Source: Prunus persica (lineage: Eukaryota; Streptophyta; Magnoliopsida; Rosales; Rosaceae). From it: a stretch of 64,000 nucleotides of DNA. The notes beneath the pieces were generated by a model, which was given only the letters and a program-made list of their open reading frames with translations, had not been told where the DNA came from and did not search any database. Shown here piece after piece: positions 20,376-34,300 of the stretch; the first letter of the stretch is position 1, and the number at the start of each line of letters is the position of its first letter. Position numbers and translations under genes: made by a program. The stretch is taken from contig NC_034009.1 in assembly GCF_000346465.2 (NCBI RefSeq), positions 42,231,897 through 42,295,896 on the forward strand. Direction: 5' to 3'.

Positions 20376-21987
20376 TGTCGAGGCCCAAAAAATCTAAGGT
20401 TGGGCCTAAATAAATTCCTGGCCTAATGCAACACCTTATTAAGAAAAGACCAGGTTCGGAGCATGCAAAATTCATCTTGCACGCTTGCACGAGCCACGAC
20501 CACGTGCCATGCCAAATAAATATGCAATCTGTCACGCTAAGAATTGAAATAAGCCTATAAAAGGCACTGGCTCTACAAGCCCATACTAATTATCCCGTCA
20601 AGCATCATATCCCTTTTCTAAGACGATAAAATTCAAGCACGCCAATCGACATGCAATGCCAAGCGGAAAATCATTATTTTTACACCTAGCTACGCTACAA
20701 GCTTAAGTGAGCCCAAGCCACGCAAATGCCCGGGTCTTGCTGAATGGGTTGTGGTATGGATAGTAATGAGCTTTCATGAGGCCCATTGATGAGCCGAGAA
20801 ATGGAAGTTTTGGGCTGCTTGGGAGCCCCAAAACTCAAGCCCATTTTTTGAGCCCAAATATGTGGGTAAGCATAAAGGAGAGAAAAAAGCCTGATACTCT
20901 AGGAAAAATAGCCCAATGCTCTAGGAAATTAGCACATTCCCTTAATGGGTTAACCCATCACCTTTGAAAGGTCCAAGTAACCAAGGAAAATATATGCAGC
21001 CTCCAGCACTTAGCTGGAAACAAGGGCCACGATAAAAGCCAAAAATGTCCATGTATGTAAGCTACTGGAAGGCTCCAGCACATGGGCAAAACAAACATCA
21101 AGGTAGAACACTCAAATAACTAGGGTGTATTAGCTCACGCAGGTTGCTAGGAGAAGAGGCACCCTTTAAACCAGCGCCCTTACCCATTTCTCTCTCCCAC
21201 CAGCTCTTGTCATGGAGGAGGGAAGGAAAGAAGGTGAGGAGGTAGCCAAAAATTGGAGTTCATTACTGAAGCAGCTGCGGGAAAGCCTTAGAGCTCCTAA
21301 AAATCTTGTCTTTGTGTGTTTGGACAGAGGAAGATTTCACAAAATGGGATGAGTCAAAAGGAGAGAAGAGAAATGAAAGGAGATACTTGGCAAAATTGAA
21401 GAGAAACCATTATGGTTTCTTGGAAAGGAGGAGCTTCCAACGGCTATAAAAAAGGCCATCTCCTACCCATCAAACAACATAGATCCGGAAAGCAAGCTTC
21501 ATCTCTCATCCTTGAAACCTCTGCAATTTTGAGCCTCATTCAACCATCTCCTCACATTTTCTCTTCTGGTAAATCGTTCCAGAGCTTGATAGAGCTTTCG
21601 TCAAGCTGCCGGAAACTACTCAACACACCCATTGTTATTCCCACATCTCTTTCTTTCTTCAACGAACCCCCTTAGAATCTCTTCCCTCTTGCCTTAAAAC
21701 CCCTATTTTTCATAGGAACTCACAGTCCTCTCTCTCTTTAATGTTAAACTCATGACTGCTTTGCTTCCATGCCACAAGCTTCTCATTTCAATCTAAGAAT
21801 CTATCTGTAAGTCATTGTTGGTTTCATTGGTGAAGGAGACCAAGATGTTTCCTAAGGCTCAGCTGCCCTTTCGAAACACTCTTGGGGTCTGATCATTAAA
21901 CTTAGACTTAAGGGGCAATTTCATACATTTGGCTCTTTGCAGCAGCCCAGACCCATCAGTAGCGGCGGGAACGAAAAAGCCCCTACA
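20376..21987 (+). mobile_element. Solo LTR of an LTR retrotransposon, about 1.6 kb
   Basis: The insert starts TGTCGAGGCCCA and ends GCCCCTACA, giving the TG..CA ends of an LTR. It is flanked by GAATG (20371-20375) and TAATG (21988-21992), a 5-bp target duplication with one mismatch. LRR sequence resumes exactly after it. A TATA box in ggctataaaaaaggcc at about 21441 could be the LTR promoter, leaving about 0.5 kb of R-U5; another TATA-like site is near 20557. No internal coding region or second LTR is seen, so recombination to a solo LTR is the simplest reading. Strand is assigned from the TATA position only. Confidence 0.75.
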
Positions 21988-22041
21988 TAATGCAAGTATA
22001 GAGTGTGTAGGTTTATTAAGTTATCAATATTTTGAGGGATA

Positions 22042-23205
22042 ATACGTGAATTTTGTGTGTATTATAGAAAATTTTATAAAAAAATAAGTGTATTAAACAT
22101 GAAAAATACATATGTATATGTACAATACGAGTATTAAACGTGAAAATGCTAAATTCTTTATACGAGTAATAACTTTGAAAAAGTAAAAACTCAAAAGGGG
22201 ACAATAAAGACTCGGATAATGGCCTAATAATAATGAATAATACTCTAAACTATTCTTATCAATAAATAAAATCGAAGTAAAATAATTTAAAAAAAAAAAA
22301 ATCACAGTGTCTATGTTTGGGTGAAACACAAGACATTTCTAATCAATTTTCCTTTTTATATTCTAATAATATTAAAAATCCACCATGCATGCTCAGGTAG
22401 TATAAGGTTCTTTTCTTAATCGCCTATGCATATGTTCTACCTCACCAGATGCCCTCTCTACTTAGGACATCTATATGCAGGTTGTCCTTCAAATTTGAGT
22501 TACTTTTTTATTTCAACTTCTTGGTCTGCTGTGTAGACTTAATTGGATTTTGTTTTGATCTAGATAATATTCTTATGGATTATATGTTACAAAGAATATG
22601 ATTGTTAAAAATAGAGAATTGAGTAAATAATGTGGCAATGCTGGTCAATAGGTGCACTTGAAGTGAAGAAACCTAGAACAAGGGGAAGGTGTTGATAAAT
22701 GTCAAACTTTAACCACCCGTCCAATGAAAGCATAGATTGTCCCATGGATTTCCTCCAATATCTGAATTGTTTGATATTAATCTGTTACCTATGATTTGCC
22801 CTTTTTCTATCTATATATCCTTGAAGTTTGAGTGAGAGCCTCTTGGTGTGTTTTTAATCTAGACTTTGCTAATACTCGTTCCTAGATAGATTTCCTTGGA
22901 TTATTCTCTCATCGATTTTCTACACCCTTCAAGAAGAGAGAGAGAGAGAAAGAGTATTAACTTTAAATAAATATCCAATGGGTTGTGTTGGTAATTGATG
23001 TCCGCATGTATTTTATATTACTTCTTCTTATTTTTCTCTTTATTTATAATAATATTTGCATAATAATAACGTGCGGACATTCAGATGAGAGAATAACTAT
23101 ATATATAGTATGTAGCTAACCTCATTATATGACTGAAAATTAAGCTAATTAATCGAGTGACATACACAAATACAAATACAAACACAATTCAAAATACTTT
23201 ATACG
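22042..23205. other. Intergenic, AT-rich, no supported gene
   Basis: I see no coding sequence or structured repeat here beyond short A/T runs and a GA microsatellite at about 22936-22950. The lost N-terminal half of the decayed receptor kinase would have lain here. Confidence 0.4.
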
Positions 23206-23321
23206 CAGTGGCAGACGCACATTGAAATAAGAAGGGTCGCACAACCCTTTGGAATGCCAGAAATCTGGTCGTGGACTCCACCGACGACCCCTTGGCCATC
23301 ATCTTAGCAACCCCTTGTGTG

Positions 23322-24253
<932 letters not shown>

Positions 24254-24844
24254 CTTGTGTGCACGTAGGGAGCTCGATGAAAGTCCCATGTAGGCTTGTC
24301 TTGCGCTACTCAGTGCTTTCTAACCTTCTTCCAAACGAACTCTTGCAGCACCACGACTTGGATTTTTTTGGGGTTGCAGAGGCAGTGAAGAAGATGATGT
24401 CATGAAGTTGCCCTAGCTTATTCCTCATTTTAGTTGAAACTCAGTTTTCACTAACTTGTAGGTTTTCTAATAAGTCTGGGCCATGTATAATGATAAAGAA
24501 GTATGGCCCAAAGTTTTATTAATAACTTGTAGGTCTTTTCAAAAGTATGGCCCAAATTTTTATTAATAAAATCCTTTTAACCTTTTACCCCAGTGATATA
24601 TTTAACTAATACGTTAGTACAATAAAAATTAATAAATATATTATTTTAATTGCCGAATAAGTGTCGTACTCTTATCTTAATTTTTGGAGATTTGAATCAA
24701 AGTACTATCTTTTTTCTTTTTAGTGTTATTTTTTTGGTTAAAAAAAATTTATACACTTTTACATTGTGCTCCTTAGCTCGGGAATCTTGAGTTCGTCACT
24801 GTTTATACGTCAACCCTTGAACAATATTTCTAGATCTGCCACTA

Positions 24845-25892
24845 CATATAATAGGACTATCTTTTGTACTATACTTAACTAAAAAGAATTTAAATTTAAT
24901 GTGGATTATCATTTAATTGAATTTGTATCATTGCGTCTCTTTTTATTGTGATATATATATAATATGATTCTCTCCAACAAATTAAGGAGTAAAAAGTAAA
25001 TAAAAATTTACCAAGAATGAAAAAACATAAAATAAAATAAAAATCTAAATGACTTTTAAAATTCGAAACTAAATATGATAAAAGGGGTGGTTAGGGGAAA
25101 GGAGTTGTACCTGAAATCAAAAAGGTTATAAACGACCCATTGATTTTGGAAGCAATATTAAGCAAACCACACTGATTAGTGGTTAGTGATTAGAGATTAC
25201 CGACAACCTCATCCAAACCAAAATCTCCATGGTGGGCCCGCGTGACTGCAGTGGCAGTGGGACCCTGACCACACCGACCTCTTAACAAAAGAAAGCGGTG
25301 TACGCTAAATCCTTCAACTAACCAGATCAGGGCAATAAAACGACCCCGTTTCTTCTTTAACGTCGTTAGCGAATTTTAACGTATGCGAAGCGGAAAGCGA
25401 GGTAAGTGGGACCCGTCAGCTGCGAGTGCCACGTGGTGGCAATTGGGTCTGCCAAGGCTGTGAAGCTCACGCTGTGAGCCTACCACGTGGACTCCGTAGG
25501 TTGTATCCGGTGGGCTCCATATCATTTTGGATACATTGGTGGCAGGGCAGGGACCCACTTGTATTTTGACTGCCTGACAGCTGTCAGGTCTTTGTGGCAT
25601 TCAGCACAGTCAAACCGTAGCCGACCTCCTGTTGCAGTTGGTGGAAAATAGACCAAGCAGTTTTCTTAAAAGATTTTTTTTATAAATTTTATTTTATATT
25701 CTCCCAGTGGTACCATATCAAATCATAATTTAAAATAGGGAAATAGAATAGGTAACAAACATTTTTAAAATAAAAATAAAATCTTTTAAAAATACACATG
25801 GCATTGTGGCAATTTACTTGCTGGCTGGCACCTTCCAGCTTCGTCTTCCGGGTCCTACCGTTTCTCTCTCTCTCTCTCTCTTCTGAAAAGAC
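24845..25892. promoter_or_regulatory. Intergenic and distal promoter of the WD40 gene, with two G-boxes
   Basis: No gene is supported. The first 350 bp is AT-rich. Bases 25200-25640 are distinctly more GC-rich and hold two CACGTG G-boxes at 25430-25435 and 25484-25489, sites bound by bZIP or bHLH factors. A TATAAGTA at 25893-25900 after a CT-rich tract (25862-25882) is a plausible core promoter for the gene beginning at 26299. Confidence 0.45.
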
Positions 25893-26298
25893 TATAAGTA
25901 GAGCGTCAATGGTTGAGCGTTCCTCGCCCTTTTGTCAAACCTCGCTCCAGATTCTTCTTCTCTTTTCACTTTCTCAATCTTTTAGATTCCTCTCATTCTC
26001 TCTCACACGCCAACAAAAACGCTTACTTTTTCTGTTTGTTTCTCGGGAAAACTCTACACACTCTGTTTTTCTCACCAGTCCAACTGATTTCTCCCCCAAT
26101 TCACGGTATTTACTTCGGTTTTGTTTTCATTTTTTAGCTTCGCGCTGTATAAATTGAGCTATATACACTGCCATTGTTCTTTGGTTATCGATTGGTGTTT
26201 TAATTTGTAATTCTGAAAGTTCAATTTGAAATTGAGAAATTAAAAGTTGAAAGATTGATGGTGTGAGGTTATGGGTTCTGTGTGTTGTGTGAAGGTTG

Positions 26299-29200
26299 AT
26301 GGCGCAGTTTCAGAACGACGAGCTGGAGTATGTCGTCGATGACTACTTCGACGTCGCTGAGTTCGAAGACAACGACGCTTTTGCTGAGAACCAGCTCCGT
26401 GGGAGCCAAGATGCCGACTCAGACTTTGAGGACGACTTTGATGAGGTAATTGAGCTCTGTTTTTTTCCTGTTGAATTTGGTAATTCTATACAATTTAAAC
26501 AACCAAAGGAGTGATATTTGGTGAATTTGCAGCAGCGCAAGGTGAAGACTGATACTTCAGCTATGGAAGCTAGAAACGGGAAAGACATACAGGGAATTCC
26601 ATGGGAGAGGCTTAACTTCACCAGAGATAAGTATCGTGAGACACGATTGAAGCAGTACAAGAACTACGAGAGCCTCTCTCGCCCTCGTCAAGACCTCGAA
26701 AAGGTTTCTACTTTGTACTCTTCACTCTTTTTTGTGGCCTCTGCTTCTGTGTTCTGTATTTTTCGGGTTTAGAAATGCCTTGTTGGTCTTCAAGGCTTTA
26801 TCTTTACATATGTTTTGATGTCGGTCCTTTGTGAAACGAAATTATTTTACCCATTATAGCGGCTATATCAATTTTGTTTTTGTTGTAAGTTTTGTGAATC
26901 TTCTCGTTGCTGAACATACTATGTTGACAGGAGTGCTTGCGAGTAGAGATGGGGAAGACCTTCTATGACTTTCACTACAATACAAGGATTGTCAAGTCTA
27001 CAATTGTCCATTTCCAGGTAGATATTTTGTGCTTTCTTCTATATACTGTTTGAAATGTTTTCAAAGAAAATTGGTTTGTGACTTTATTTGAAGACATAGG
27101 AATATTTTGATGTTGAGTTCATATAAACCTTCACTTCCCTGTTTTTATTTTTTCAAAACTTCATCCATGTGTAATGGTGCAACATTTGCATATTTTTCTT
27201 CTTCATATTCATTTAGCAATCATTTGGATACATTAAGTTCTTAAAACTACTATTGATATTCATATTGCATGCATTCATTCGATTATTCAAGGGCATTGCT
27301 CATCATAATATCCTAACTATTTTTGTCACTTATTGAAGGCATGCTGTGTGTATAAAGTTTATATCCTTTTGAATTTTGTGCCTTGCTTTGCTGCTGGATA
27401 TAAGATTCCATTTATAGCTGTTTTTTAATGTAGTTATATGCATATTATTAGTTTGGTAGTTTTGCAGGTCTTGTAAAAATGTTTTATCCTTTATGATGGA
27501 TATCTTAATTTGTGATTATGGTTCTGTGCCTCAACCATTCACTGGAAGGTATGGAGTTCATAATGGTTCTGTCTTTGTTGGGCCCTATTTTAGATCTTGT
27601 ATCATCTCAGATGTAATTGGCGTACTTCATGAACCTAAACTAAGGTTCTGCTTAAACTGTAGGCAACAGGCGAACATCCTATTGTCAAGATAGTTTATTG
27701 CTGTTTAACTTAAATAAAAACAGAATCAATTTCGACCAAATCAGTTTTATATAATTTAGGTCACCCCTTCTTGGTCTACTTTTTTTCCCCTATAATATAG
27801 GAGTTCGTAATAAGGATAACCTTGTTCTGAGGGCAATTTTCTGCAGTTGAATCCTTTCAGAAAATTAATTGCACCTTTTATGGAAGGATTAATTTCAGAT
27901 GCGTGTCAGATCAATATATTCTGTGCACTGGCCTAAGGCCAAAAATGTTTTTGAACTGCTAAATGCTGCAAATAATGGCATCAAACTGGGTTGTATTCAG
28001 TAGATCCCTTTTAGCATACATATAAAGGCTACTTTCTATGTACTTTGATCTGCTTGTATAAATTTTTTATTAATTAAATTGTCATGATTCAAAAGTACAT
28101 TATTGAATATTCTGTCTGTTGCTCCTTTCCACAAAGAGATGCTTTAATGCCTAATTTGGGGGATATGAATGCATAATGGCTATGGTACGATTTGGTATCT
28201 CTGAGATACGGAACCTGGTGTTAATGCTGATATATCGTCTGGTGATATGAACCTTCTTTTTCAAAATAATGAGGCATGTCTAGACACACACAAAAACCTG
28301 TGCACACGTACACGCTGCTGTGTCTTCTGCATTACTGATGTCAAAGATTTTCTCATTATGCAGCCGCTATAATTGAAAGTAAGATGTATGTTAGCTGTTT
28401 TACCTTTTTGGTGATATAGGATCTAAAATGTCAGTTATATCAACAACTAACCCTTAACTAAGGTATACTTGTGTAAGATTAGTTGTGAACAGTTGAGCAC
28501 CAGTCACCTGCACTGCATTTTATGGTTGATGTTCAAACTTAAGATGAATTGGATCCCCTCGCTTTTTGTATCTTACATGGTTAACAGTGGTTACTCATGC
28601 AATTCAAATACTTTTGTAAATGGTTCATGTGCATTTTATGCCTTGATTTTCTGCATGCCATTTCTTTTGCATATTGCATGGTCATTGTTATTTTTGAATC
28701 TTAGTTATCCTTGTATTTTTTTATTTGTGGTGGTAAATATATTGCTTCTGTTGACTGCTGACAATAATATTTCACTTTAACCCATCTCTTGCATTTAGGC
28801 CTGCTATTGCTCTCTTTTATTTCAGCTCTTAAAGCAGGGTGGAACTTAGAGCTGCTGGCGCGACATTGTTTATATGGTATGATAGGAAAATATCTGAGCA
28901 TTTAAGAGGCCACTGTAGCAAGTAGTGGCAGTACTTCTGATCCTACGGGGCCCGATTTACACAGTCCTTGCTCTCTTAGACTTTGAATTCTCTCTAGAGT
29001 TGTTAGAGACATACAGGGCCTTCTCATTTGCTTTAATTTGGCTTTTATCATACAGGGTCATCACATTTGCGTTTCTTTGACATTTGTTTATTGTCATCCA
29101 AAGTTTACGTTGATGTGGTTACATACTATCTGCTGGTATATTTTGTTATGGTGGTTTGCATTGCTACTTTTCAAGTATATATATTGTCTGTCTCTTTGTG

Positions 29201-31390
29201 ATTAAGAATGTCATTGGATTGTTCATAATAATTTATTCTGCCATATTTTGTTGGTTTTTTCTTTCTCTGTGAGGGTCAAAGAGTGATCATTGTGTTTCAT
29301 TTACCTGTACTTTCTTAATGGTTGGATGCACTTCCCTTGGCTGATGTGGTTGTCATGTTAATCCCCAAATTTATTTGCCCAGTGACCTGTTTGTAGTCTT
29401 GCCTAAGTGGAAATTTGTTCAAATGCCTTTGTCTCATACCCGGAGAAGTGCATATGCATGGGATGTCTCCATGTCACTACCCATCACTTCAGGGCCTTAG
29501 AGTTTAACTTTGTCTTCCAACTTACAAAAACTTATACCGGCCTGGAAAAGTAAAGGCTAAATGATGCATGGTTTTTATATACTGGCCACTGACCTATAAG
29601 TACTACATTAATGATTTTAGTTTTTATGGGTACCTATGTATCAACTCAGACAAAATGGCTTATATACTTTGGCTTCAGTAGTTCATTAGGTACTCAGTTG
29701 CAACAAGATTTTGAGTAGAAAAGAATTGCACACAATGTTAAAGCTTATAGCACAATTATAATCCAGGAATAAAATAAAGCATGATCTCTGAAAGACACTC
29801 TAGGGAGAAGACAAAATAGAAAAGCACTTGTCTTATGTAACTTCTACAGCATTTTTTACCTTTAGTTCATATTTGTCATCTGGCATACACAGATATGGGG
29901 TTGTTTTAATACTCTTATTTGCTTTCTTGGATGGCAGAATGTTGTTACTAAGATGTCCGTCTACTTGGTTTCTTTCTCCTTGTGCAGCTGAGGAATTTGG
30001 TATGGGCCACATCAAAGCATGATGTATACCTTATGCAGAACTTTTCAGTAATGCACTGGTCCTCTTTGCTCAGGAGAGGGAAAGAAGTACTCAATGTATC
30101 AAAACCAATTGTGCCTACTGAGGTATGAAACATTTGGTTTTTTTTAGTCAGGTTTCATTGCTGAAATCCTTACTAAAAAAAATTTCTGATTTAAGTTGGT
30201 ATTTTCTTTCAGAAACGACCTGGGTTGTTGGCTCAGCCACTCTCTAGGGTGCAGATAAGCACTATGGCTGTTAAGGAAAACTTATTGGTTGTTGGGGGCT
30301 TCCAAGGCGAGCTCATCTGTAAGGTATGGAAATGTTCAAATAAATGTATATGGAAATGTTCAAATAAAATGCTCGTTCATGTACTGAATCTGTCGTAGCA
30401 CTATTCTCCCAATGTTGATATTTTTCTTTTGTGTTGGGCAGCACATCAATCAACCTGGAGTTGCTTTCTGCTCAAAAGTAACAGCAGATGACAATGCCAT
30501 CACAAATGCAGTGGACATTTTCCAAAGCCCTACGTAAGTTCTCTGCCATAAACTATATAGGTTGTTTGACTTGGAAGGAGTATAAATGAACTTTTCTCTG
30601 TGTAGTGGGTCAATGAGGGTAATGGCTGCAAACAACGATGCTCAAGTCAGAGTTTTTGATGTCCAAAATTTTTCTTGCCTAAATCAATTCTCCTTTGATT
30701 GGTCTGTAAATGTAAGTACCCTCTACAAAAACCGTTATTTATGGTGCCAATCTGTCTTTTCTATATTCCTCATGTTTGCTTATTTCGTTAATGGATCTTG
30801 GCAGAACACATCTGTTAGTCCAGACGGTAAGCTGGTTGCAGTTCTTGGTGATAGTGCAGACTGCTTGATTGCTGATGCCCAGTCTGGAAAAGTAAGTCGC
30901 ATTATTTTTTTGCATCCGATTTATTTTTTTATCCAAACCACATGAAGTGTTCTGATCTATTACCTACTCGACATAGGCCATTGGAAACCTCAAAGGACAC
31001 TTAGACTATTCCTTTTCCTCTGCGTGGCACCCGAACGGACAAATTTTGGCTACTGGGAATCAAGACACTACTTGCAGGTTATGGGACATAAGGAACCTCT
31101 CAGAGTCCCTCACTGTGTTGAAGGGAAGGATGGGAGCAATAAGAGCCATTAAGTTCAGCTCCGATGGCCGGTTCATGGCCATGGCTGAGCCAGCAGACTT
31201 TGTTCACATCATGGATACCCAGTCCGGGTACATCAAGGGACAAGAGATTGATCTGTTTGGTGAGATTGCCGGGATATCCTTTAGCCCTGACACTGAAGCT
31301 CTGTTTGTTGGGATCGCCGATCGCACTTATGGTAGCGTATTAGAGTTCAACAAGAGGCATCACAACCAATATCTAGAAGCAGTGTTCTAG
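26299..31390 (+). CDS. WD40-repeat protein (plant relatives of yeast C2A9.03)
   Basis: Nine exons join in frame to 449 residues: 26299-26445, 26533-26703, 26931-27017, 29988-30122, 30213-30323, 30442-30533, 30606-30711, 30805-30891 and 30977-31390. The N-terminus is acidic (DELEYVVDDYFDVAEFEDND) and is followed by a conserved plant block (IPWERLNFTRDKYRETRLKQ). The C-terminal 250 residues form WD40 blades, seen as HPNGQILATGNQDTTCRLWD, SSDGRFMAMAEP and SPDTEALFVGIADR. The protein is probably a scaffold; its partner and process are not known to me. Intron 3 is 2,970 bp while the others are 74-227 bp. The start at 26299 is chosen over an in-frame TTG just upstream. A CT-rich leader with an upstream open frame (from the ATG at about 25909) suggests either a long 5' UTR or a leader intron. 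Confidence 0.93.
27018..29987 (+). other. Large intron 3 of the WD40 gene
   Basis: A 2,970-bp intron between the conserved IVHFQ and LRNLVWA exons. I find no transposon ends, tandem repeats or additional exon in it. It is T-rich, as a transcribed plant intron should be. Confidence 0.7.
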
Positions 31391-34300
31391 TGGAATGTCT
31401 CCAAGTCCAGCACCCGTGTAAAGATGGAGGTGTATTTTTAGCTGAGGTTTTCTTAACTAACAGTGTTTACAAATACTATTGGGGACTTTGAACTCAAGGG
31501 TCCCTCCGTAATTATAATAGTAAGATAGATCCACAGTTTTTAGGGAAAAAAACATGGTGTTGGCATTTTGCTCTCTTAATTGTCGTTTGGGTGTCTATTT
31601 CTGTGAAGTATTTTTTGAGTAAGCAGAAATGGAGAACAACTTCTGGTCTTGTAAAGGTCATTCCGGTCAATGTGTATATTGAAAACAGATATGGTTTATT
31701 CAATATTTTGTTCTTTTAAAATTCTTGAACCATTGATCTTTTGCTATTGTCATGTATTGTTGGTTTCAGTCCTATTTTGTAGCCAAACTAAAGATTGTAA
31801 AAATGTGTGATAGAAAATTTTCAATCTTAGTCCAGCATTTTTCTTTTGCTTCTGTAAAAATCCATTTCATGTATAAGAATTCATTGACTGCTGCATAACT
31901 TACATGTAAAGGGGATGCCATCGTGGCAGTATTACACATTGACTTGTTGGAAAGTTGTATTTTTGTATCCGAAAGTTAAAACACATCGCAAATGATTGAC
32001 TCGAAATAACACCACAAGTATCTCCACTACCACCAAATATAGATCCATTCACTGGTTTCCTTAATTTGATTTGGAACTGTCATGAAAAGGATCTAAGAAT
32101 GTTCTGGGTGCAATTGCGTCCCGCTCGTTATAGATATCGTAGGCAGTTTCCATTCAAAGCTCCCCTCATTTAATATATATATATATATATATAGAAACTC
32201 GTTTTGTATTCGGTAGGTTTGAAAGTTAGAATTGAACTTGAAGGTAGCTGGATTTAGAGCGGTTGGTGCAACAGAAAACTGTCAAACATTTCTAAGATAA
32301 TATTAAATGGAGGAGCTGAGGATGCAGATTTTGGTCAATAAAGAAAATTAAAATGGAGTTTAGTGTTGAATGAATATGGTAGATGAAATCTAGAAGATGG
32401 AGGCACTGTTGCCTGTCTTAGTTGGCATGGGTAAAACCTCCTTTTGAGTTATGATAAAAAGCTTTCGCAAAGAAATCGATTCCTTGGATATTTGATTAAG
32501 GATTTTTAGGTAGGATCTGCGTACTTAATGATTGTTTATGTGTAAGTAAATATTGGAGAAGTCATGAATGAAAATCATTCTCTTTCTTCTCATTCTTATT
32601 ACTTGTAAGTAAACGTGACATGTGTGTGTGTGAATTCCCTTTTCTTTTCTGGCTTTGTTTTTCAATCAATGTTTACTCTTTCAGTCAGAGAAGGGAGCGA
32701 TTGTGCCCAGAAAAGAAAACGGAAAACAATGAGAGACATACTAATAATAGAGGTAAGTGGGTTTTGGTTTGACGTTGGGCCAAGAGTCTAGCCCAAATAC
32801 TTATAAATTGGACTCTGTTTGGCTGTCCCTGGGCTTACCTAAGACAAACACTGTTTTTCATATTATCTACTCTCACACACACAAAATAAATAAATTTAAA
32901 AAGTTCATGTATTCTTCTCTTTCGTTCTCATATCCTTTCACCTTCGTTATTTTAAAACAAGGTCGAATGTTAACATTAAAAAATGCGTTAGTGGGGTTTT
33001 TATTTATTTAATTAATAACATTAAAAGTTGATGAATAATGAGTGCTAAATAAATATAAAACCACAAAGACGAATCCCCTATCCACAATATTATAAAAAGG
33101 GATAAAAATAATATCCTCATAATAATCTCTAAGAAGTCTGCAGATGAAATACACAAAATTGTATTATATAATTTAGTTGGCATGTTGCCTACCTATTTAC
33201 CTTATGAAAAGAGTTGGTCACTTACTCACAGGGACTCGGCAATGCAAGTCTACAAACTATTATTATATTATTTATTTTTATCTTTTACATTTACTATTAT
33301 ATTTTATAGAAAGTAGGTGAGAGAGTATTGCCTTGTTGAGGAGAGTATGTATATTTTGCCTATCCATTTGACTCTTCCCTTAGAGCATGAAAATGCTGAT
33401 ATGGCAAAGCAAATGAGGTTTGAATACTCTTTTGCGTCTTCCTTTGGAGATGCTAGAAGAGTATGATTGATCCAATCTTTTTGAAAATCTTAAGATATAT
33501 TTCCAAACACATTTGTTAGGTTTACTTATAGGCATTGAAATTTGACCCTACCAAGTGCTAAATATAGCGCTACTCAATTTTAAAGATGAACACACAAGTT
33601 CATCATCAATTTTTTAGAACTATGTATCTTTAAGTCACGGAATTCGTTCAATAATTTTGTTCCTTGAGTAACGTAATTGTATCATTTGATTTGTTCGAAA
33701 ATTAACTCATTCTAAACCTTGTGAATTTCAGAATATCAAATATTAATAGGTATGCATACTTACACGTCATTTGGTGAATAAAATTAATAAGCTAGTAATA
33801 GTTTTCTTCTTGAATGACCAACATAGTTTGAAAAGGGAGAAAAAAAAGAAATCGAATAAGAACAAAAGAAATTGGAAAGATTGAACAGAAAGAAAATTCA
33901 GAAGACTTTGGGAATTCCATCTGCTCGCTTTTATGCAACATTCCAACCGAGGCCCTAAAAACTTTTCATTGTTTTAACATTACTTTTGATGGGTTGGGCA
34001 TCATAAGTCTTCATGATGCTCTCACTAAGGGCTTTTTGGTCCTATTCAAATTCAAATCAAACTTGGTACTGTTTTTGTACCTGAGGCTCAGGCAATTGAC
34101 AGTGGAAAAAAGGCATATGTATCAGCAAATAAGAAGAAGAGGCTTGAAGAAATTATAAACAGTCAAGATCAAGAGTCATGAGCAGTGTCGTGGAAAAGTT
34201 GAAGTTGAGGACACCCACCGAATCCATTGAAATATCTTTGGCTATAATGACATGAAACGCACCTTTGAAAATGACAACGACAACTATTACTTTGCGTTGC

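Larger units (their letters stand above)
17911..22041 (-). pseudogene. Decayed second MIK2-like LRR receptor kinase copy
   Basis: A paralogue of the kinase at 7283-14540, in the same orientation. Its remains are in order: an N-terminal-side LRR scrap (22041-21988), LRRs (20375-19294), further LRRs (19028-18686, reading LTGPIPKSLKNCTGLVRV) and a short kinase-lobe scrap (17978-17911) aligning with the HRD-to-DFG region of the paralogue but out of frame. The LRR N-cap, membrane span and almost all of the kinase are missing. Breaks include a +1 frameshift near 20041, a solo LTR (20376-21987), two poly(A)-tailed insertions (19041-19279) and a LINE RNase H fragment (about 18240-18685). It cannot make a receptor. 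Confidence 0.88.

Noticed and set aside
25798..26157. 119-residue open frame before the WD40 gene
   Set aside because: It lies in a CT-rich leader and has low-complexity Ser/Phe/Leu composition; best explained as 5' UTR with an upstream open frame.
34093..34182. Short lysine-rich open stretch ending in a stop
   Set aside because: Too short, without upstream exon support or recognised family; recorded only within the intergenic note.
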